NCBI GenBank assembly: GCA_035635555.1
Contig: DASQAT010000035.1
Location: forward strand, 62,001-126,000
Direction of reading: 5' to 3'
From: Candidatus Dormiibacterota bacterium
Lineage (GTDB): Bacteria; Acidobacteriota; Polarisedimenticolia; Gp22-AA2
DNA: 64,000 nucleotides
The stretch's first letter is position 1. Each line of letters begins with the position of its first letter. This document shows positions 44,939 through 54,083 of the stretch, piece by piece. The notes under the pieces are model-generated. The model searched no databases and was not told where the DNA came from. It worked only from the letters and a program-made list of their open reading frames with translations. The position numbers and the translations under genes were made by a program.

Positions 44939-47037
44939 CGACCCCCTCCCGCCGGCAGGATAACGCACATGCGCGTTCCCGCGGCGCCGCCGCGGTCCCC
45001 CGCCTCCACCCGTCCGCCGTGTCTCTCGACGATCGATTTCACGATGAACAGGCCCAGACCCATGCCGCTCTCCCGCGGCTCCTCGCCGGCGGCCCGCATG
45101 AAGCGCTCGAACAGGCGGTCGCCCGCCTCGGGCGGCAGGCCCGGCCCCTCGTCCTCGACCCACAGCACGATCTCCCGGCCGCGCGTCTCTCCCCCGATGC
45201 CGATCGCCGAGCCCGCGGGCGCGAACTTGTTGGCGTTCGCGAGCAGGTTGACGAACACCTGCACGAGCCGGGGCGCGTCGCCGCTCACCGCGGGCAGCGG
45301 GTACGGCAGGTCGACGTTCAGCGTCTGCTCCCGCAGGGCGAGGAGGGGGGAGGCGAGATCGACCGCCTCGTCGACCACCTCCTCCAGAGCCACCGGCTGG
45401 CGACGGATCGAGTCGTGCCCGGCGTCGATCCGGACGCTCTCCAGCAGATTGTCGATGAGCTGCGTCAGACGCAGGGTGCCGCGCTCGAGGGACAGGACGA
45501 GATCACGAGCCTCGTCCGTCGTCAGGTCCGCCAGACGGTCGCGCAGGAGCTCGATGGAGGCGAGCTGCGCGGACAGCGGTGTCCTGAACTCGTGCGTGAT
45601 GTTGGCCAGCACGGTGTCGCGCAGGCGGCGCGTCGCCTCGACCTCGGTCTCGTCGCGCATCACCTGGAACTGCCGGGCGGAGTCGAAGGGGGCCCGCGCA
45701 CCCGTCCGGTCGCCGTTGCCGTCGTCCCCCGCGGGGGCGCTGGTGATCACGACGCTCCTGCGCTCTCCCGAGGCGAGCAGCAGGTCCTCGGTGGCCCGGG
45801 CGCTGCCGCGGAAGCGCGCATGCACGATCGGGCAGCGCTCCTCGCAGGGGCGCACCCCCTCCGGACCCTGCGGGTTCAGGATGTCGCCGCAGAAGCGGCC
45901 GATCGCCGCCTCCGGCCGCACGCCCAGAAACGCCGCGGCCTGCGGGTTCAGGTAGCGGATGCGTCTCTCGCGGTCGACCGAGAAGACCGACTCCACGATG
46001 CCTGTGAGGATCGCCTCCGCCTCAGCCTGCCTCTGGCGCAGCTCGGCAGTCAGGTGCAGGAGGTGGCCGCGCATCTCCTCCATGGTCGAGGCCAGAGCAC
46101 CTATCTCCGCCCCGGGAAGGCGCGGGACCGGCGTCGACAGATCCCCCAGGCCGATACGCGCCGTGACCTCCTGGAGGGCCTCGAGCGGCCGCACCAGGCG
46201 CCGGGCGAACAGGACGCTGGACAGGGCGGCCAGGCCGCCCACGACCAGGGCGATCAGGAAGAGAGAGCGCAGGAAGCGCCGTTGCGAGGGGAGCACACCG
46301 GCCGACGGGAGACTCGTCTCGATCAGGCCCGCGACCTGGCCGCCCGGCGCGCGCAGCGGCTGCACCGACAGGTACAGACCGGCCTCATCGAGGCGCTCGG
46401 CGATCGGCTCCTCGCTGTCGAGGACGCGGGATCGGATCGAGGCCTGCGGCGCATCCTGGAGCGCGTCGCCGCGGTCCAGGATGGCGACCGGAAGACCGGC
46501 CTGACGCGTGATGACCTGGGCGAACTCCCGGTCGAGGACGAGCGCCACCGCCACGCCGGTCTGCGGCGCCGACGACACGGCGGACCAGGCGCCCAGGACG
46601 AGCGGCGTCCCGGGCCGGGGGCTGGCGAAGAATCGATAACCCGGGTCGTGCGGCGCGCGGGCGATCTCGTCCCAGGGAATCGCGCCGCCGTCGCGCGCCA
46701 GCAGGCCGCCGTCGACGAACACGGCGCACCCCGACAAACGGCCGGTCCGCCGGACCCGGCCCAGCAGGTCCTGCAGGCCCGGCACGTCGCGCCCCTCGAT
46801 CAACCGCGAGAGCGCCGGCCGCTCGGCCAGCAGGCGGGCCGAGGTGCTCAGATCCCCGCCGGCGCGCTCGACGGCCCGGAGGGCGGTGGAGCCGGCGAGA
46901 CCGACCCGGGCCAGCGTCTGCTCGTCGGCCAGCCGCCGCAGGAGACCGGCCGCGGCCAGGACCACGCAGACGACGGCTGCGGTCACCAGGCCAACGTTGA
47001 CCAGGGTCAGGAGGGACCCGAGACTCAGGCGGCGCAT
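44935..47037 (-). CDS. Membrane sensor histidine kinase (HAMP-PAS-HisKA)
   Basis: A protein of 700 residues. Two membrane segments (about 8-35 and 260-285) flank an extracytoplasmic sensing domain of about 220 residues. HAMP ('ARRLVRPLEALQEVTARIGLGDLSTPVPRL') is followed by a PAS domain with an unusual Cys-rich insert ('GRFCGDILNPQGPEGVRPCEERCPIV'), the H box 'VLANITHEFRTPLSAQLASIEL', and ATPase boxes 'FVNLLANANKFAP', 'DEGPGLP' and 'GMGLGLFIVKSIVERHGG'. The Cys cluster could sense redox or bind metal (inference). The start at 47037 is chosen because the membrane helix begins directly after it. It lies 44 bp downstream of cysW and is coupled to the regulator. Confidence 0.92.
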   Translation of the reverse strand: MRRLSLGSLLTLVNVGLVTAAVVCVVLAAAGLLRRLADEQTLARVGLAGSTALRAVERAGGDLSTSARLLAERPALSRLIEGRDVPGLQDLLGRVRRTGRLSGCAVFVDGGLLARDGGAIPWDEIARAPHDPGYRFFASPRPGTPLVLGAWSAVSSAPQTGVAVALVLDREFAQVITRQAGLPVAILDRGDALQDAPQASIRSRVLDSEEPIAERLDEAGLYLSVQPLRAPGGQVAGLIETSLPSAGVLPSQRRFLRSLFLIALVVGGLAALSSVLFARRLVRPLEALQEVTARIGLGDLSTPVPRLPGAEIGALASTMEEMRGHLLHLTAELRQRQAEAEAILTGIVESVFSVDRERRIRYLNPQAAAFLGVRPEAAIGRFCGDILNPQGPEGVRPCEERCPIVHARFRGSARATEDLLLASGERRSVVITSAPAGDDGNGDRTGARAPFDSARQFQVMRDETEVEATRRLRDTVLANITHEFRTPLSAQLASIELLRDRLADLTTDEARDLVLSLERGTLRLTQLIDNLLESVRIDAGHDSIRRQPVALEEVVDEAVDLASPLLALREQTLNVDLPYPLPAVSGDAPRLVQVFVNLLANANKFAPAGSAIGIGGETRGREIVLWVEDEGPGLPPEAGDRLFERFMRAAGEEPRESGMGLGLFIVKSIVERHGGRVEAGDRGGAAGTRMCVILPAGGGR

Positions 47038-47080
47038 CGGTTCAGCGGCTCGTCCGCATGCTCCATGATAGCAGCGCCGC

Positions 47081-47908
47081 TCACGCCCCCCCCGAGCCCG
47101 CGCGCCATTCGATGATCCCCTTGACCACAAGGGTCAGGACCGCCAGGAGGGTCAGGAGCGAGGCGACCGCGAACGCGGCCGCGAACTGGTACTCGTTGTA
47201 GAGGATCTCGACGTGCAGCGGAATGGTGTTGGTGACCCCCCGGATGTGCCCCGAGACCACGGACACGGCCCCGAACTCACCCGTCGCCCGGGCCGCGCAC
47301 AGGACGACACCGTACAGAAGACCCCACTTGATCTTGGGCAGGCTGATCCGGAAGAACGTCTGCCAGCCGCCGGCGCCGAGCGTCAGTGCCGCGGCCTCCT
47401 CGTCGTTCCCCTGTGATCGCATCAGGGGGATCAGCTCGCGGGCGACCAGCGGGAAGGTCACGAACAGGGTGGCGAGCACGATCCCCGGCAGTGCGAAGAT
47501 GACCTTGACGCCGCGCGCCAGGAGCCAGGGCCCCGCCAGGCCCTGGGCCCCGAACAGCAGGACGAAGACCATCCCCGAGATGACCGGCGACACGCTGAAC
47601 GGCAGGTCGATGAGGGTGGTGAGGAGGTTCTTTCCCCGGAACTCGAACTTGGCGATCGCCCAGGCCGCCGCAACGCCGAAGACGGCGTTGAGCGGCACGA
47701 CCAGGACGGTGACGAGCAGGGTCAGCCGGATCGCCGCCAGCGCCACCGGCTCCCTGATGGCGGCGACGTAGACGCCGAGACCCTTCTGCAGCGCCTCCGT
47801 GAACACCACCACGAGAGGCAGGAAGAGGAAGAGCACGAGGAAGGCGAGCGCCGTCCCGGTGAGGACCCAGCGCACGGCGCGCGGCTCGCTGAGATGGCGC
47901 GGGCGCAC
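47081..47908 (-). CDS. cysW: Sulfate/thiosulfate ABC transporter permease CysW
   Basis: A protein of 275 residues from a GTG start with GAGGATT upstream. Six membrane segments. The permease coupling loop 'EEAAALTLGAGGWQTFFRISLPKIKWGLLYGVVLCAARATGEFGAVSVVSG' is the EAA motif of CysW proteins, and 'VYVAAIREPVALAAIRLTLLVTVLVVPLNAVFG' is the usual N-terminal half. It pairs with CysT, 9 bp upstream, to form the channel. The distance to the kinase gene (44 bp) suggests one operon. Confidence 0.94.
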   Translation of the reverse strand: MRPRHLSEPRAVRWVLTGTALAFLVLFLFLPLVVVFTEALQKGLGVYVAAIREPVALAAIRLTLLVTVLVVPLNAVFGVAAAWAIAKFEFRGKNLLTTLIDLPFSVSPVISGMVFVLLFGAQGLAGPWLLARGVKVIFALPGIVLATLFVTFPLVARELIPLMRSQGNDEEAAALTLGAGGWQTFFRISLPKIKWGLLYGVVLCAARATGEFGAVSVVSGHIRGVTNTIPLHVEILYNEYQFAAAFAVASLLTLLAVLTLVVKGIIEWRAGSGGA

Positions 47909-47917
47909 GGTGAATCC

Positions 47918-48757
47918 TCAGGCGGAGGACGACGCCGCCCGCTGCCTGAGCGACATCACGTTGACGAGGAAGAGCAGGATGAACGAGGCCAGGAGGAACA
48001 CCAGGGCGATCGCCGTGGCCCCGGCGTAGTCGAACTGCTCCAGCTTGATCATGATCAGGAGCGGCGTGATCTCGGAGCGCATCGGCATGTTGCCCGCGAT
48101 GAAGATGACCGACCCGTACTCCCCGAGCGCGCGGGCGAAGGCCAGGGTGGAGCCGGTGAGGGTGGCCGGCACGATCTCCGGCAGGATGACCCGCCCGAAC
48201 GTCTGCAGGCGGCTGGCGCCCAGGCTGGCCGCGGCCCCCTCGACCTGGATGTCGAGGTCGCGCAGGACCGGCTGCACGGTGCGCACGACGAACGGCAGGC
48301 CGACGAACGTCAGGGCCACCACGATGCCCAGCGGCGTGTAGGCGACCTTGATCCCGCGCGGCTCAAGATACTGGCCGACCCAGCCGTTCCCCGCGTAGAA
48401 GGTGGTGAGGACGATCCCCGCCACCGCGGTCGGCAGGGCGAACGGCAGATCGACCAGCCCGTCGACGAGTCTCTTCCCGGGGAAATCGTACCGCTCGAGG
48501 ACCCAGGCGACGAGCAGGCCGAACACGGCGTTGACGAGCGCCGCGGCGAACGAGGCGCCGAAACTGAGGCGATAGGCGGCCAGGGTCCGCGGCGCAGTCA
48601 CCGTCTCCCAGAACTGTCCCCAGGTCAGCGTGGCGGTCCTGAGCGGGATCGTCGCCAGGGGGATCAGGATGACCAGGCCGAGGTACGCGAGGGTGAAGCC
48701 CATCGCCAGCCCGAATCCGGGCAGGACCACGCCGCGCCGCGCTCGACCTTCCGCCAT
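47918..48757 (-). CDS. cysT: Sulfate/thiosulfate ABC transporter permease CysT (CysU)
   Basis: A protein of 279 residues with six membrane segments. 'PRTLAAYRLSFGASFAAALVNAVFGLLVAWVLERYDFPGKRLVDGLVDLPFALPTAVAGI' and the coupling loop 'EGAAASLGASRLQTFGRVILPEIVPATLTGSTLAFARALGEYGSVIFIAGNMP' are diagnostic for CysT/CysU. It sits between the binding-protein gene, 4 bp upstream, and cysW. It transports sulfate or thiosulfate across the inner membrane for assimilation. Confidence 0.94.
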   Translation of the reverse strand: MAEGRARRGVVLPGFGLAMGFTLAYLGLVILIPLATIPLRTATLTWGQFWETVTAPRTLAAYRLSFGASFAAALVNAVFGLLVAWVLERYDFPGKRLVDGLVDLPFALPTAVAGIVLTTFYAGNGWVGQYLEPRGIKVAYTPLGIVVALTFVGLPFVVRTVQPVLRDLDIQVEGAAASLGASRLQTFGRVILPEIVPATLTGSTLAFARALGEYGSVIFIAGNMPMRSEITPLLIMIKLEQFDYAGATAIALVFLLASFILLFLVNVMSLRQRAASSSA

Positions 48758-48761
48758 CGGC

Positions 48762-49775
48762 TCACCTCCCCGGCTGGTAGATCTGGTCGAAGAGGCCGCC
48801 GTCGGCGAAATGCGTCCTGTGCGCCTTGGCCCAGCCGCCGAAGACCTCGTCGATCGTGAACAGCGTCAGTTTCGGGAACTGCGCGGCGTACTTCGTCGCG
48901 GTCGCCTGGAGCCGCGGGCGGTAGTAGTGTCGCGCCGCGATCTCCTGCCCCTCCGGGGTGTACAGGTAGTCGAGGTAGGCCTGGGCGACGTCCTTGGTGT
49001 GGTGCTTCGAGGCGACCCGGTCGATGAGGGCGACTGGGGGCTCGGCCAGGATGCTGACGGAGGGGGCCACGATCTCGAACTTCCCCTTCCCCAGCTCACG
49101 CTCAGCCAGGATCGCCTCGCTCTCCCAGGCGATGAGCACGTCGCCGATGCCGCGCTCGACGAAGGAAACGGTCGCTCCGCGCGCCCCGGTGTCCAGGATC
49201 GGCACGTTCTTGTACAGACGCGTCACGAAGTCCTTGGCCTTCGCCTCGTCGCCGCCATTCTTCTTGAGGGCGTATCCCCAGGCCGCCAGGTAGTTCCAGC
49301 GGGCGCCGCCGGAGGTCTTCGGGTTGGGGCTGACGACCGCCACACCCGGCCTGATGAGGTCGTCCCAGTCCTTGATCCCCTTCGGGTTCCCCTTGCGCAC
49401 GAGGAAGACGATGGTCGAGGTGTAGGGGGCGCTGTTGTTCGGCAGCCGCGTCTGCCAGTTGCGCGGCAGAAGACCGCCCTGCGCAATTGCGTCGATGTCG
49501 TAGGCCAGGGCCAGCGTCACGACGTCGGCCTCCAGACCGTCGATGACGGCGCGCGCCTGCTTGCCGGAGCCGCCGTGCGACTGGTTGACGGTGACGCCCT
49601 GCCCGCTCTTCTTCTTCCAAGAGGCGGCGAACGCGGCGTTCATCTCCTGGTACAGCTCGCGCGTCGGATCGTAGGAGACGTTGAGCAGGGTCACGTCGGC
49701 CCGCGCGGGTGGCGGCAGGAGGAGACCCGCCGCGATCGACACCAGGGCGATGCCGTGCACGACCGTCCGTCTCAT
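48762..49775 (-). CDS. sbp: Sulfate ABC transporter substrate-binding protein
   Basis: A protein of 337 residues; the signal peptide ends ARA-DVT at about residue 26. '[68 protein letters not shown]' is the sulfate-binding protein signature, with the residues that cradle the anion. '[19 protein letters not shown]' and '[19 protein letters not shown]' follow in the usual order. It is periplasmic or lipid-facing and delivers sulfate or thiosulfate to CysTW. Its ATG overlaps the cysA-usp stop (ATGA). Confidence 0.95.
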   Translation of the reverse strand: MRRTVVHGIALVSIAAGLLLPPPARADVTLLNVSYDPTRELYQEMNAAFAASWKKKSGQGVTVNQSHGGSGKQARAVIDGLEADVVTLALAYDIDAIAQGGLLPRNWQTRLPNNSAPYTSTIVFLVRKGNPKGIKDWDDLIRPGVAVVSPNPKTSGGARWNYLAAWGYALKKNGGDEAKAKDFVTRLYKNVPILDTGARGATVSFVERGIGDVLIAWESEAILAERELGKGKFEIVAPSVSILAEPPVALIDRVASKHHTKDVAQAYLDYLYTPEGQEIAARHYYRPRLQATATKYAAQFPKLTLFTIDEVFGGWAKAHRTHFADGGLFDQIYQPGR

Positions 49776-51652
49776 GACCGCCACCACTCCAGGGGGTGGG
49801 GGCGCACGATCAGGACCGACTTCTCGCCGGCGCTCTCCAGGACGCTTCCGATCACGCCGGTCAGGTTCACCCTCGAGCGCCACACCTGAAGGGGCGCCCC
49901 CACGACGAGAAGGTCGTGGTTCCCCTCCTGCAGCTCCGACAGGATCTCCTTCTGCACCGACCCGTAGCGGACGGCGCTCTTCGCGGCGACCCCCAGGAGC
50001 GACAGGGTACGGGTGCCCGCGGCGAGGAAGCGCTCCGCGTGACGGATGGCGTGCGGGTCCCTGTCATCCGCCAGCACCGTGATGATCTTCGCCTCGGCCC
50101 CGAGGTGGCGCACCAGACGCCCCGCGAACAGGACGTCCTCCTTGGCCGGCTCGCCGACGGCGACGCAGATCAGGGCCCGTGTGGGGATCGGCGGAGAACC
50201 GTGCAGGAGGAGCAGGTTGTGATCGCCCGTCTGCAGCAGCCGTTCCGAGAACTCCACGCGGCCCCGCGCGGGCATCGAGTGCACGACCAGGTCGTAGTGC
50301 TGCCGCGCCGCCTCCAGGGCGACCGCCATCGCCGGCGGATCGGGGGACGGCAGCGCCTCGACCGCCGCCAGGCCGCCGCCGATCCATTCCCGCGTCCGTT
50401 GCACCAGGGGGTCGCTCTGTCCCCCGACCGCACCGCTGCACAGGACCGTCAGGCGCGCGTGCGCCAGGCGCGCCATCTGCGTGCCCACCTCCAGGGTGGC
50501 GCGCGACGCCGGTGATCCGTCCGTGACCATGAGGAAGCTCAGACCGGGGTGGGTCAGGGCGTGCACGCGCCGCACCCCCACCCAGGCGGGATCGCCCGCG
50601 CGCAGCGGGAAGCGACGCGCCTGGTGCTGCGACCGCCAGGCTTCGACCAGCACGAAGTCCCCTCCGAAGGGGGCGGGTGGCGCAATCGGCCGGACCCCCT
50701 GCAGCTTCGGCAGCCGCAGGCGCAGACGCTCGAACGATCCGTTGAAGCCGCTCTCCTCGACCACCGCCTGTCCGAGGAGCGGCCAGCCGAGCGCCTCGGC
50801 GCTCGTCTTCACCGCCACGTCCTCCGGGCGGAACAGCACCTGCACGCGGCGCGTCTCACCGACCGCCGCGGGGCGCGTGCTGAGCGGGAAGTGCACCGGG
50901 CCGAGGCGCACCCCGTCGCGCGTCACCTCGCCGACCATCAGGTTGGCCGTCCCGAGAAAGGAGGCCACGAACTCCGTCTGCGGCCGCAGGTACAGCTCGT
51001 TCGGGCGGCCCAGCTCGAGGAGCCGGCCGAAGTTCATCACACCCATCCGGTCCGCCAGCTCGAACGCCTCTTCCTGGTCGTGGGTGACGAACAGGGTGGT
51101 CATCTTGAGCTCGCGCTGGATGTCGTGCACGGTCCGGCGCAGCTCCGTGCGGATGCGCGCGTCCAGCGCCCCGAACGGCTCGTCGAGGAGCAGGACCTCG
51201 GGCCGGTGCGCCAGCGCCCGCGCCAGCGCGACGCGCTGCTGCTGGCCGCCCGAGAGCTGCCCGGGAAAGCGGCGGCCCAGGCCGGCGAGACCCACGAGCT
51301 CCAGGAGCTCGTCACGCCGGCCCCGGCGGTCGGCCGCCGCGACCTTGCGGACGCGCAGGGGGAACTCGATGTTCTCCGCCACGGTCATGTGGCGGAACAG
51401 GGCGTAATTCTGGAACACCAGCCCGATGCCGCGCGCCTGCGGCGGCAGGCGGGTCACGTCCCGTCCGTGAAGCACAACCCGCCCCGAATCGCCGTCGGCC
51501 AGGCCGGCGATCATCCGGAGGAGCGTGCTCTTGCCGCTGCCGCTCGGGCCGAGCAGGACGAAGAACTCTCCGTCGGCGATCTCGAGGGACACGTTGTTCA
51601 CGACCGCGTGCCCTTCGTACCGCTTCAGCAACTGGTCCAGGACGATCGACAT
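49772..51652 (-). CDS. cysA: Sulfate transporter ATPase CysA fused to tandem universal-stress-protein domains
   Basis: A protein of 626 residues, about 270 longer than ordinary CysA. Residues 1-240 are the ABC ATPase: Walker A '[13 protein letters not shown]', Q-loop '[23 protein letters not shown]', signature '[15 protein letters not shown]', Walker B '[13 protein letters not shown]' and 'FVTHDQEEA'. A TOBE-like regulatory region follows. From about 370 come two UspA-like halves: '[33 protein letters not shown]' and '[36 protein letters not shown]', the latter ending '[39 protein letters not shown]'. The last block keeps the Usp nucleotide-loop pattern. It is the first gene of the operon. 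Confidence 0.92.
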   Translation of the reverse strand: MSIVLDQLLKRYEGHAVVNNVSLEIADGEFFVLLGPSGSGKSTLLRMIAGLADGDSGRVVLHGRDVTRLPPQARGIGLVFQNYALFRHMTVAENIEFPLRVRKVAAADRRGRRDELLELVGLAGLGRRFPGQLSGGQQQRVALARALAHRPEVLLLDEPFGALDARIRTELRRTVHDIQRELKMTTLFVTHDQEEAFELADRMGVMNFGRLLELGRPNELYLRPQTEFVASFLGTANLMVGEVTRDGVRLGPVHFPLSTRPAAVGETRRVQVLFRPEDVAVKTSAEALGWPLLGQAVVEESGFNGSFERLRLRLPKLQGVRPIAPPAPFGGDFVLVEAWRSQHQARRFPLRAGDPAWVGVRRVHALTHPGLSFLMVTDGSPASRATLEVGTQMARLAHARLTVLCSGAVGGQSDPLVQRTREWIGGGLAAVEALPSPDPPAMAVALEAARQHYDLVVHSMPARGRVEFSERLLQTGDHNLLLLHGSPPIPTRALICVAVGEPAKEDVLFAGRLVRHLGAEAKIITVLADDRDPHAIRHAERFLAAGTRTLSLLGVAAKSAVRYGSVQKEILSELQEGNHDLLVVGAPLQVWRSRVNLTGVIGSVLESAGEKSVLIVRPHPLEWWRS

Positions 51653-51972
51653 GCTTCGCGACTCCCTGAAGCCCGGGTTCCGGGACGGTTACAAAACGAC
51701 GCGGGCGGCGCGACCAGCCGCCCTCTCCCGGCGATCGTCCCTGCAGGACCGACGCTCGTCCTCGGCCCCCCGCGTGTGAATCGCCCCGCGCCGTTTTGGA
51801 AATCCAGCCCGCCGGGGCCCGGCGGCCGGGTCCGGGCGCCGCGACGACGCGTCCGGAGAGGGTACACCGGGGAGGTGACATCGTCAGTCGCGGCGGGGTG
51901 ACGGGGATCGAAGTGGGGAAGCGCAGGGAGACCGACGGGGACCGGCCTCATCGCCGGTCCCCGCTGACTTCT
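51653..51972. other. Leader region of the sulfate operon, no gene seen
   Basis: About 320 bases ahead of cysA on the minus strand, downstream of the small Cys-rich gene. GC-rich hairpins are abundant (for example around 51817-51840), but no SAM, B12 or other riboswitch consensus could be recognised, and no CysB- or CymR-type site is evident. The operon promoter is presumably here. Confidence 0.35.
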
Positions 51973-52362
51973 CTAGCAGGTGCTGACCGCGCAGTCGCGC
52001 CCGCCATTGACCGCCTTGCAGTTCGTCCCTGCCGAGGTCGCGCAGGTGAACTTCAGTCCGCGCGGAGCCTGCGTGCAGGCCTTGTTGTTGCACACGGTAG
52101 CGGCTACGGCGGTCGCCGCACCCAGGCCGTCGAGGGCCGAGACGTACGGGCCGCCGGATCGGCCCGTGGACGGGACGAGAGTCGGCAGCAAGGCGACTGC
52201 GGCTGCGAGCGCGAGACACTTGACGACCAAGCGGGACCGGGTGCGCATACGGAGAGTCTCCTGTTCCGGCTCGAGTGATGCGCCGCGCGCTGGAGCCGGA
52301 TCCTGCGCGCGCGGCGTTTCCGCCGGCAAGGGAGCGACCTGATTCGGATGGAGATCTACCAT
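51973..52362 (-). CDS. Small exported Cys-rich protein
   Basis: A protein of 129 residues from ATG 52362, which has a strong GAGGAGGA site. A hydrophilic Pro/Glu-rich leader of about 38 residues precedes 'MRTRSRLVVKCLALAAAVALL', a signal-type helix. The C-terminal 40 residues contain six Cys ('TVCNNKACTQ', 'KFTCATSAGTNC', 'GRDCAVSTC'), likely three disulfides. An alternative start at the second Met (52248) gives 91 residues with a canonical signal peptide. I do not recognise a family. The gene lies upstream of the sulfate operon on the same strand and divergent from the MFS gene. Confidence 0.6.
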   Translation of the reverse strand: MVDLHPNQVAPLPAETPRAQDPAPARGASLEPEQETLRMRTRSRLVVKCLALAAAVALLPTLVPSTGRSGGPYVSALDGLGAATAVAATVCNNKACTQAPRGLKFTCATSAGTNCKAVNGGRDCAVSTC

Positions 52363-52442
52363 GGAAGTGTCCTCCTCGTAAACTCGGCGGCGGCCCGGCG
52401 GGTCTATCATGGGGTCGGGGAAGGATCGGTCCTGGGGGCACG

Positions 52443-54083
52443 ATGACCAAGCCGCACGCACAGCCCGTTCCTACCGAGGCACCCGCTGCCGGCCCGGCCC
52501 TGGCCGCTTCACCCGTCTGGGAGCCGCTGAGGCAGCCGCTGTTCCGCGCCCTGTGGCTCGCCGCCCTGGCGTCGAACGTGGGGACCTGGATGCAGGACGT
52601 CGGCGCGACCTGGCTGATGACCTCTCTCACCACATCTCCGATCCTGATCGCCCTGATCCAGGCGGCGACCACGCTGCCGGTCTTCCTCCTGGCGCTCGTG
52701 GCGGGGGCGCTGGCGGACGTGGTCGATCGACGGCGGCTCCTGATCGTGACGCAGAGCTGGATGCTCCTCGCCAGCGCCGCTCTCGGCGCTCTGACGGTCC
52801 TGGGCCTCGCGAAGGCCTGGGTGCTCCTGCTGTTCACCTTCCTCGTCGGGACCGGCAACGCCCTGAACGCCCCGGCCTGGCAGGCGATCATCCCGGAGCT
52901 GGTCGGCCGCCGCGATCTGCCGTCGGCGCTCGCGCTCAACGGCATCTCGGTCAACCTGGCGCGCGCCGTCGGGCCGGCGGTCGCGGGGCTGATCCTCGCC
53001 GCCGCCGGGCCCGGCGCCACGTTCCTCCTGAACGCGGTGTCGTTCCTCGGGGTCGTCGTCGTCCTGTTCCGCTGGAAGAGACCGCCGCGCCAGAGTCTGC
53101 TGCCGGCGGAGACTCTCCTCGGTGCGCTGCTCGCCGGGATGCGCTACGCGCGGCACGCGCCCGACCTGCACGCCGTTCTCCTGCGTTCGAGCGCCTTCAT
53201 CGTGTGCGGCATCTCGATGTTCGCGCTCCTCCCGGTGCTGCTGCGCTTTCAGCTCGGATGCGGTCCGACGGCCTACGGACTGGTGCTCGGCTGCTTCGGC
53301 CTCGGGGCCGTCGCGGGGGCGCTCCTTCTTCCGCGGCTGCGGCAGGCCCTGTCGTTCGACAGGCTGGCCCAGGCGGCGAGTCTTCTGTTCGGCCTCATAC
53401 TCGGGGGGCTGGCCTTCGCGGAAAGCTACGCCCTGGTCTGCCTGTTGATGACGCTCGGCGGGGCCGCCTGGATCGCCCTCCTGACGACCTTCCACACGAG
53501 CGCGCAGGCGTCGCTGGCGCCCTGGGTCCGCGGGCGCGGGCTGGCCGTGTATCTCCTGGTGTTCTTCGGCGGGATGGCCGGCGGCAGCGCCCTGTGGGGC
53601 GCGGTGGCGACGCACCTCGGACTGCGCGCGGCGCTCGTCCTGGCCGGCGCCATGACGATCCTCGGCGTGCCCGCCACCGTCCGCTTCCGGCTGCGGCGCG
53701 GCGAGGCGCCCGACCTCGCGCCGTCGCGGCACTGGCCGGCCCGCGTGGTCGTGGGAGAACCGGACGCCGATCACGGTCCGGTCCTGATCACCGTCGAGTA
53801 CCGCGTCGATCCCGATCGCGCCGAGGATTTTTCCCGGGCCATGCGGGACGTGAGGCGCATCCGGCTGCGCGACGGCGCGTTCCGCTGGGACCTGCTGAGC
53901 GACCCGGCCGACCCGGGGCGCTACGTCGAATCGTTCCTCGTCGAGTCCTGGATCGAGCACCTGCGCCAGCACGAGCGCGTCACGGTCGCCGACCGGGAGG
54001 TCGAGGACCGCGCCCGCCTCTATCATCTCGGGCCGGGGCCGCCCGTCGTGAGCCACTTCGTCTCCAGGGATCTGCCGCGATGA
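52443..54083 (+). CDS. MFS transporter (MFS_3/EntS-like) with C-terminal ABM-like domain
   Basis: A protein of 546 residues. Residues about 30-420 hold 10-12 membrane segments. 'LWLAALASNVGTWMQDVGATWLMTSLTTSPILIALIQAATTLPVFLLALVAGALADVVDRRRLLI' is typical of the MFS_3 branch that includes enterobactin exporters. The final 110 residues are soluble ('VLITVEYRVDPDRAEDFSRAMRDVRRIRLRDGAFRWDLLSDPADPGRYVESFLVESWIEHLRQHERVT') and match antibiotic-biosynthesis-monooxygenase-like dimeric barrels. The substrate is unknown. The stop overlaps the Nudix ATG (ATGA). Confidence 0.9.
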   Translation: MTKPHAQPVPTEAPAAGPALAASPVWEPLRQPLFRALWLAALASNVGTWMQDVGATWLMTSLTTSPILIALIQAATTLPVFLLALVAGALADVVDRRRLLIVTQSWMLLASAALGALTVLGLAKAWVLLLFTFLVGTGNALNAPAWQAIIPELVGRRDLPSALALNGISVNLARAVGPAVAGLILAAAGPGATFLLNAVSFLGVVVVLFRWKRPPRQSLLPAETLLGALLAGMRYARHAPDLHAVLLRSSAFIVCGISMFALLPVLLRFQLGCGPTAYGLVLGCFGLGAVAGALLLPRLRQALSFDRLAQAASLLFGLILGGLAFAESYALVCLLMTLGGAAWIALLTTFHTSAQASLAPWVRGRGLAVYLLVFFGGMAGGSALWGAVATHLGLRAALVLAGAMTILGVPATVRFRLRRGEAPDLAPSRHWPARVVVGEPDADHGPVLITVEYRVDPDRAEDFSRAMRDVRRIRLRDGAFRWDLLSDPADPGRYVESFLVESWIEHLRQHERVTVADREVEDRARLYHLGPGPPVVSHFVSRDLPR

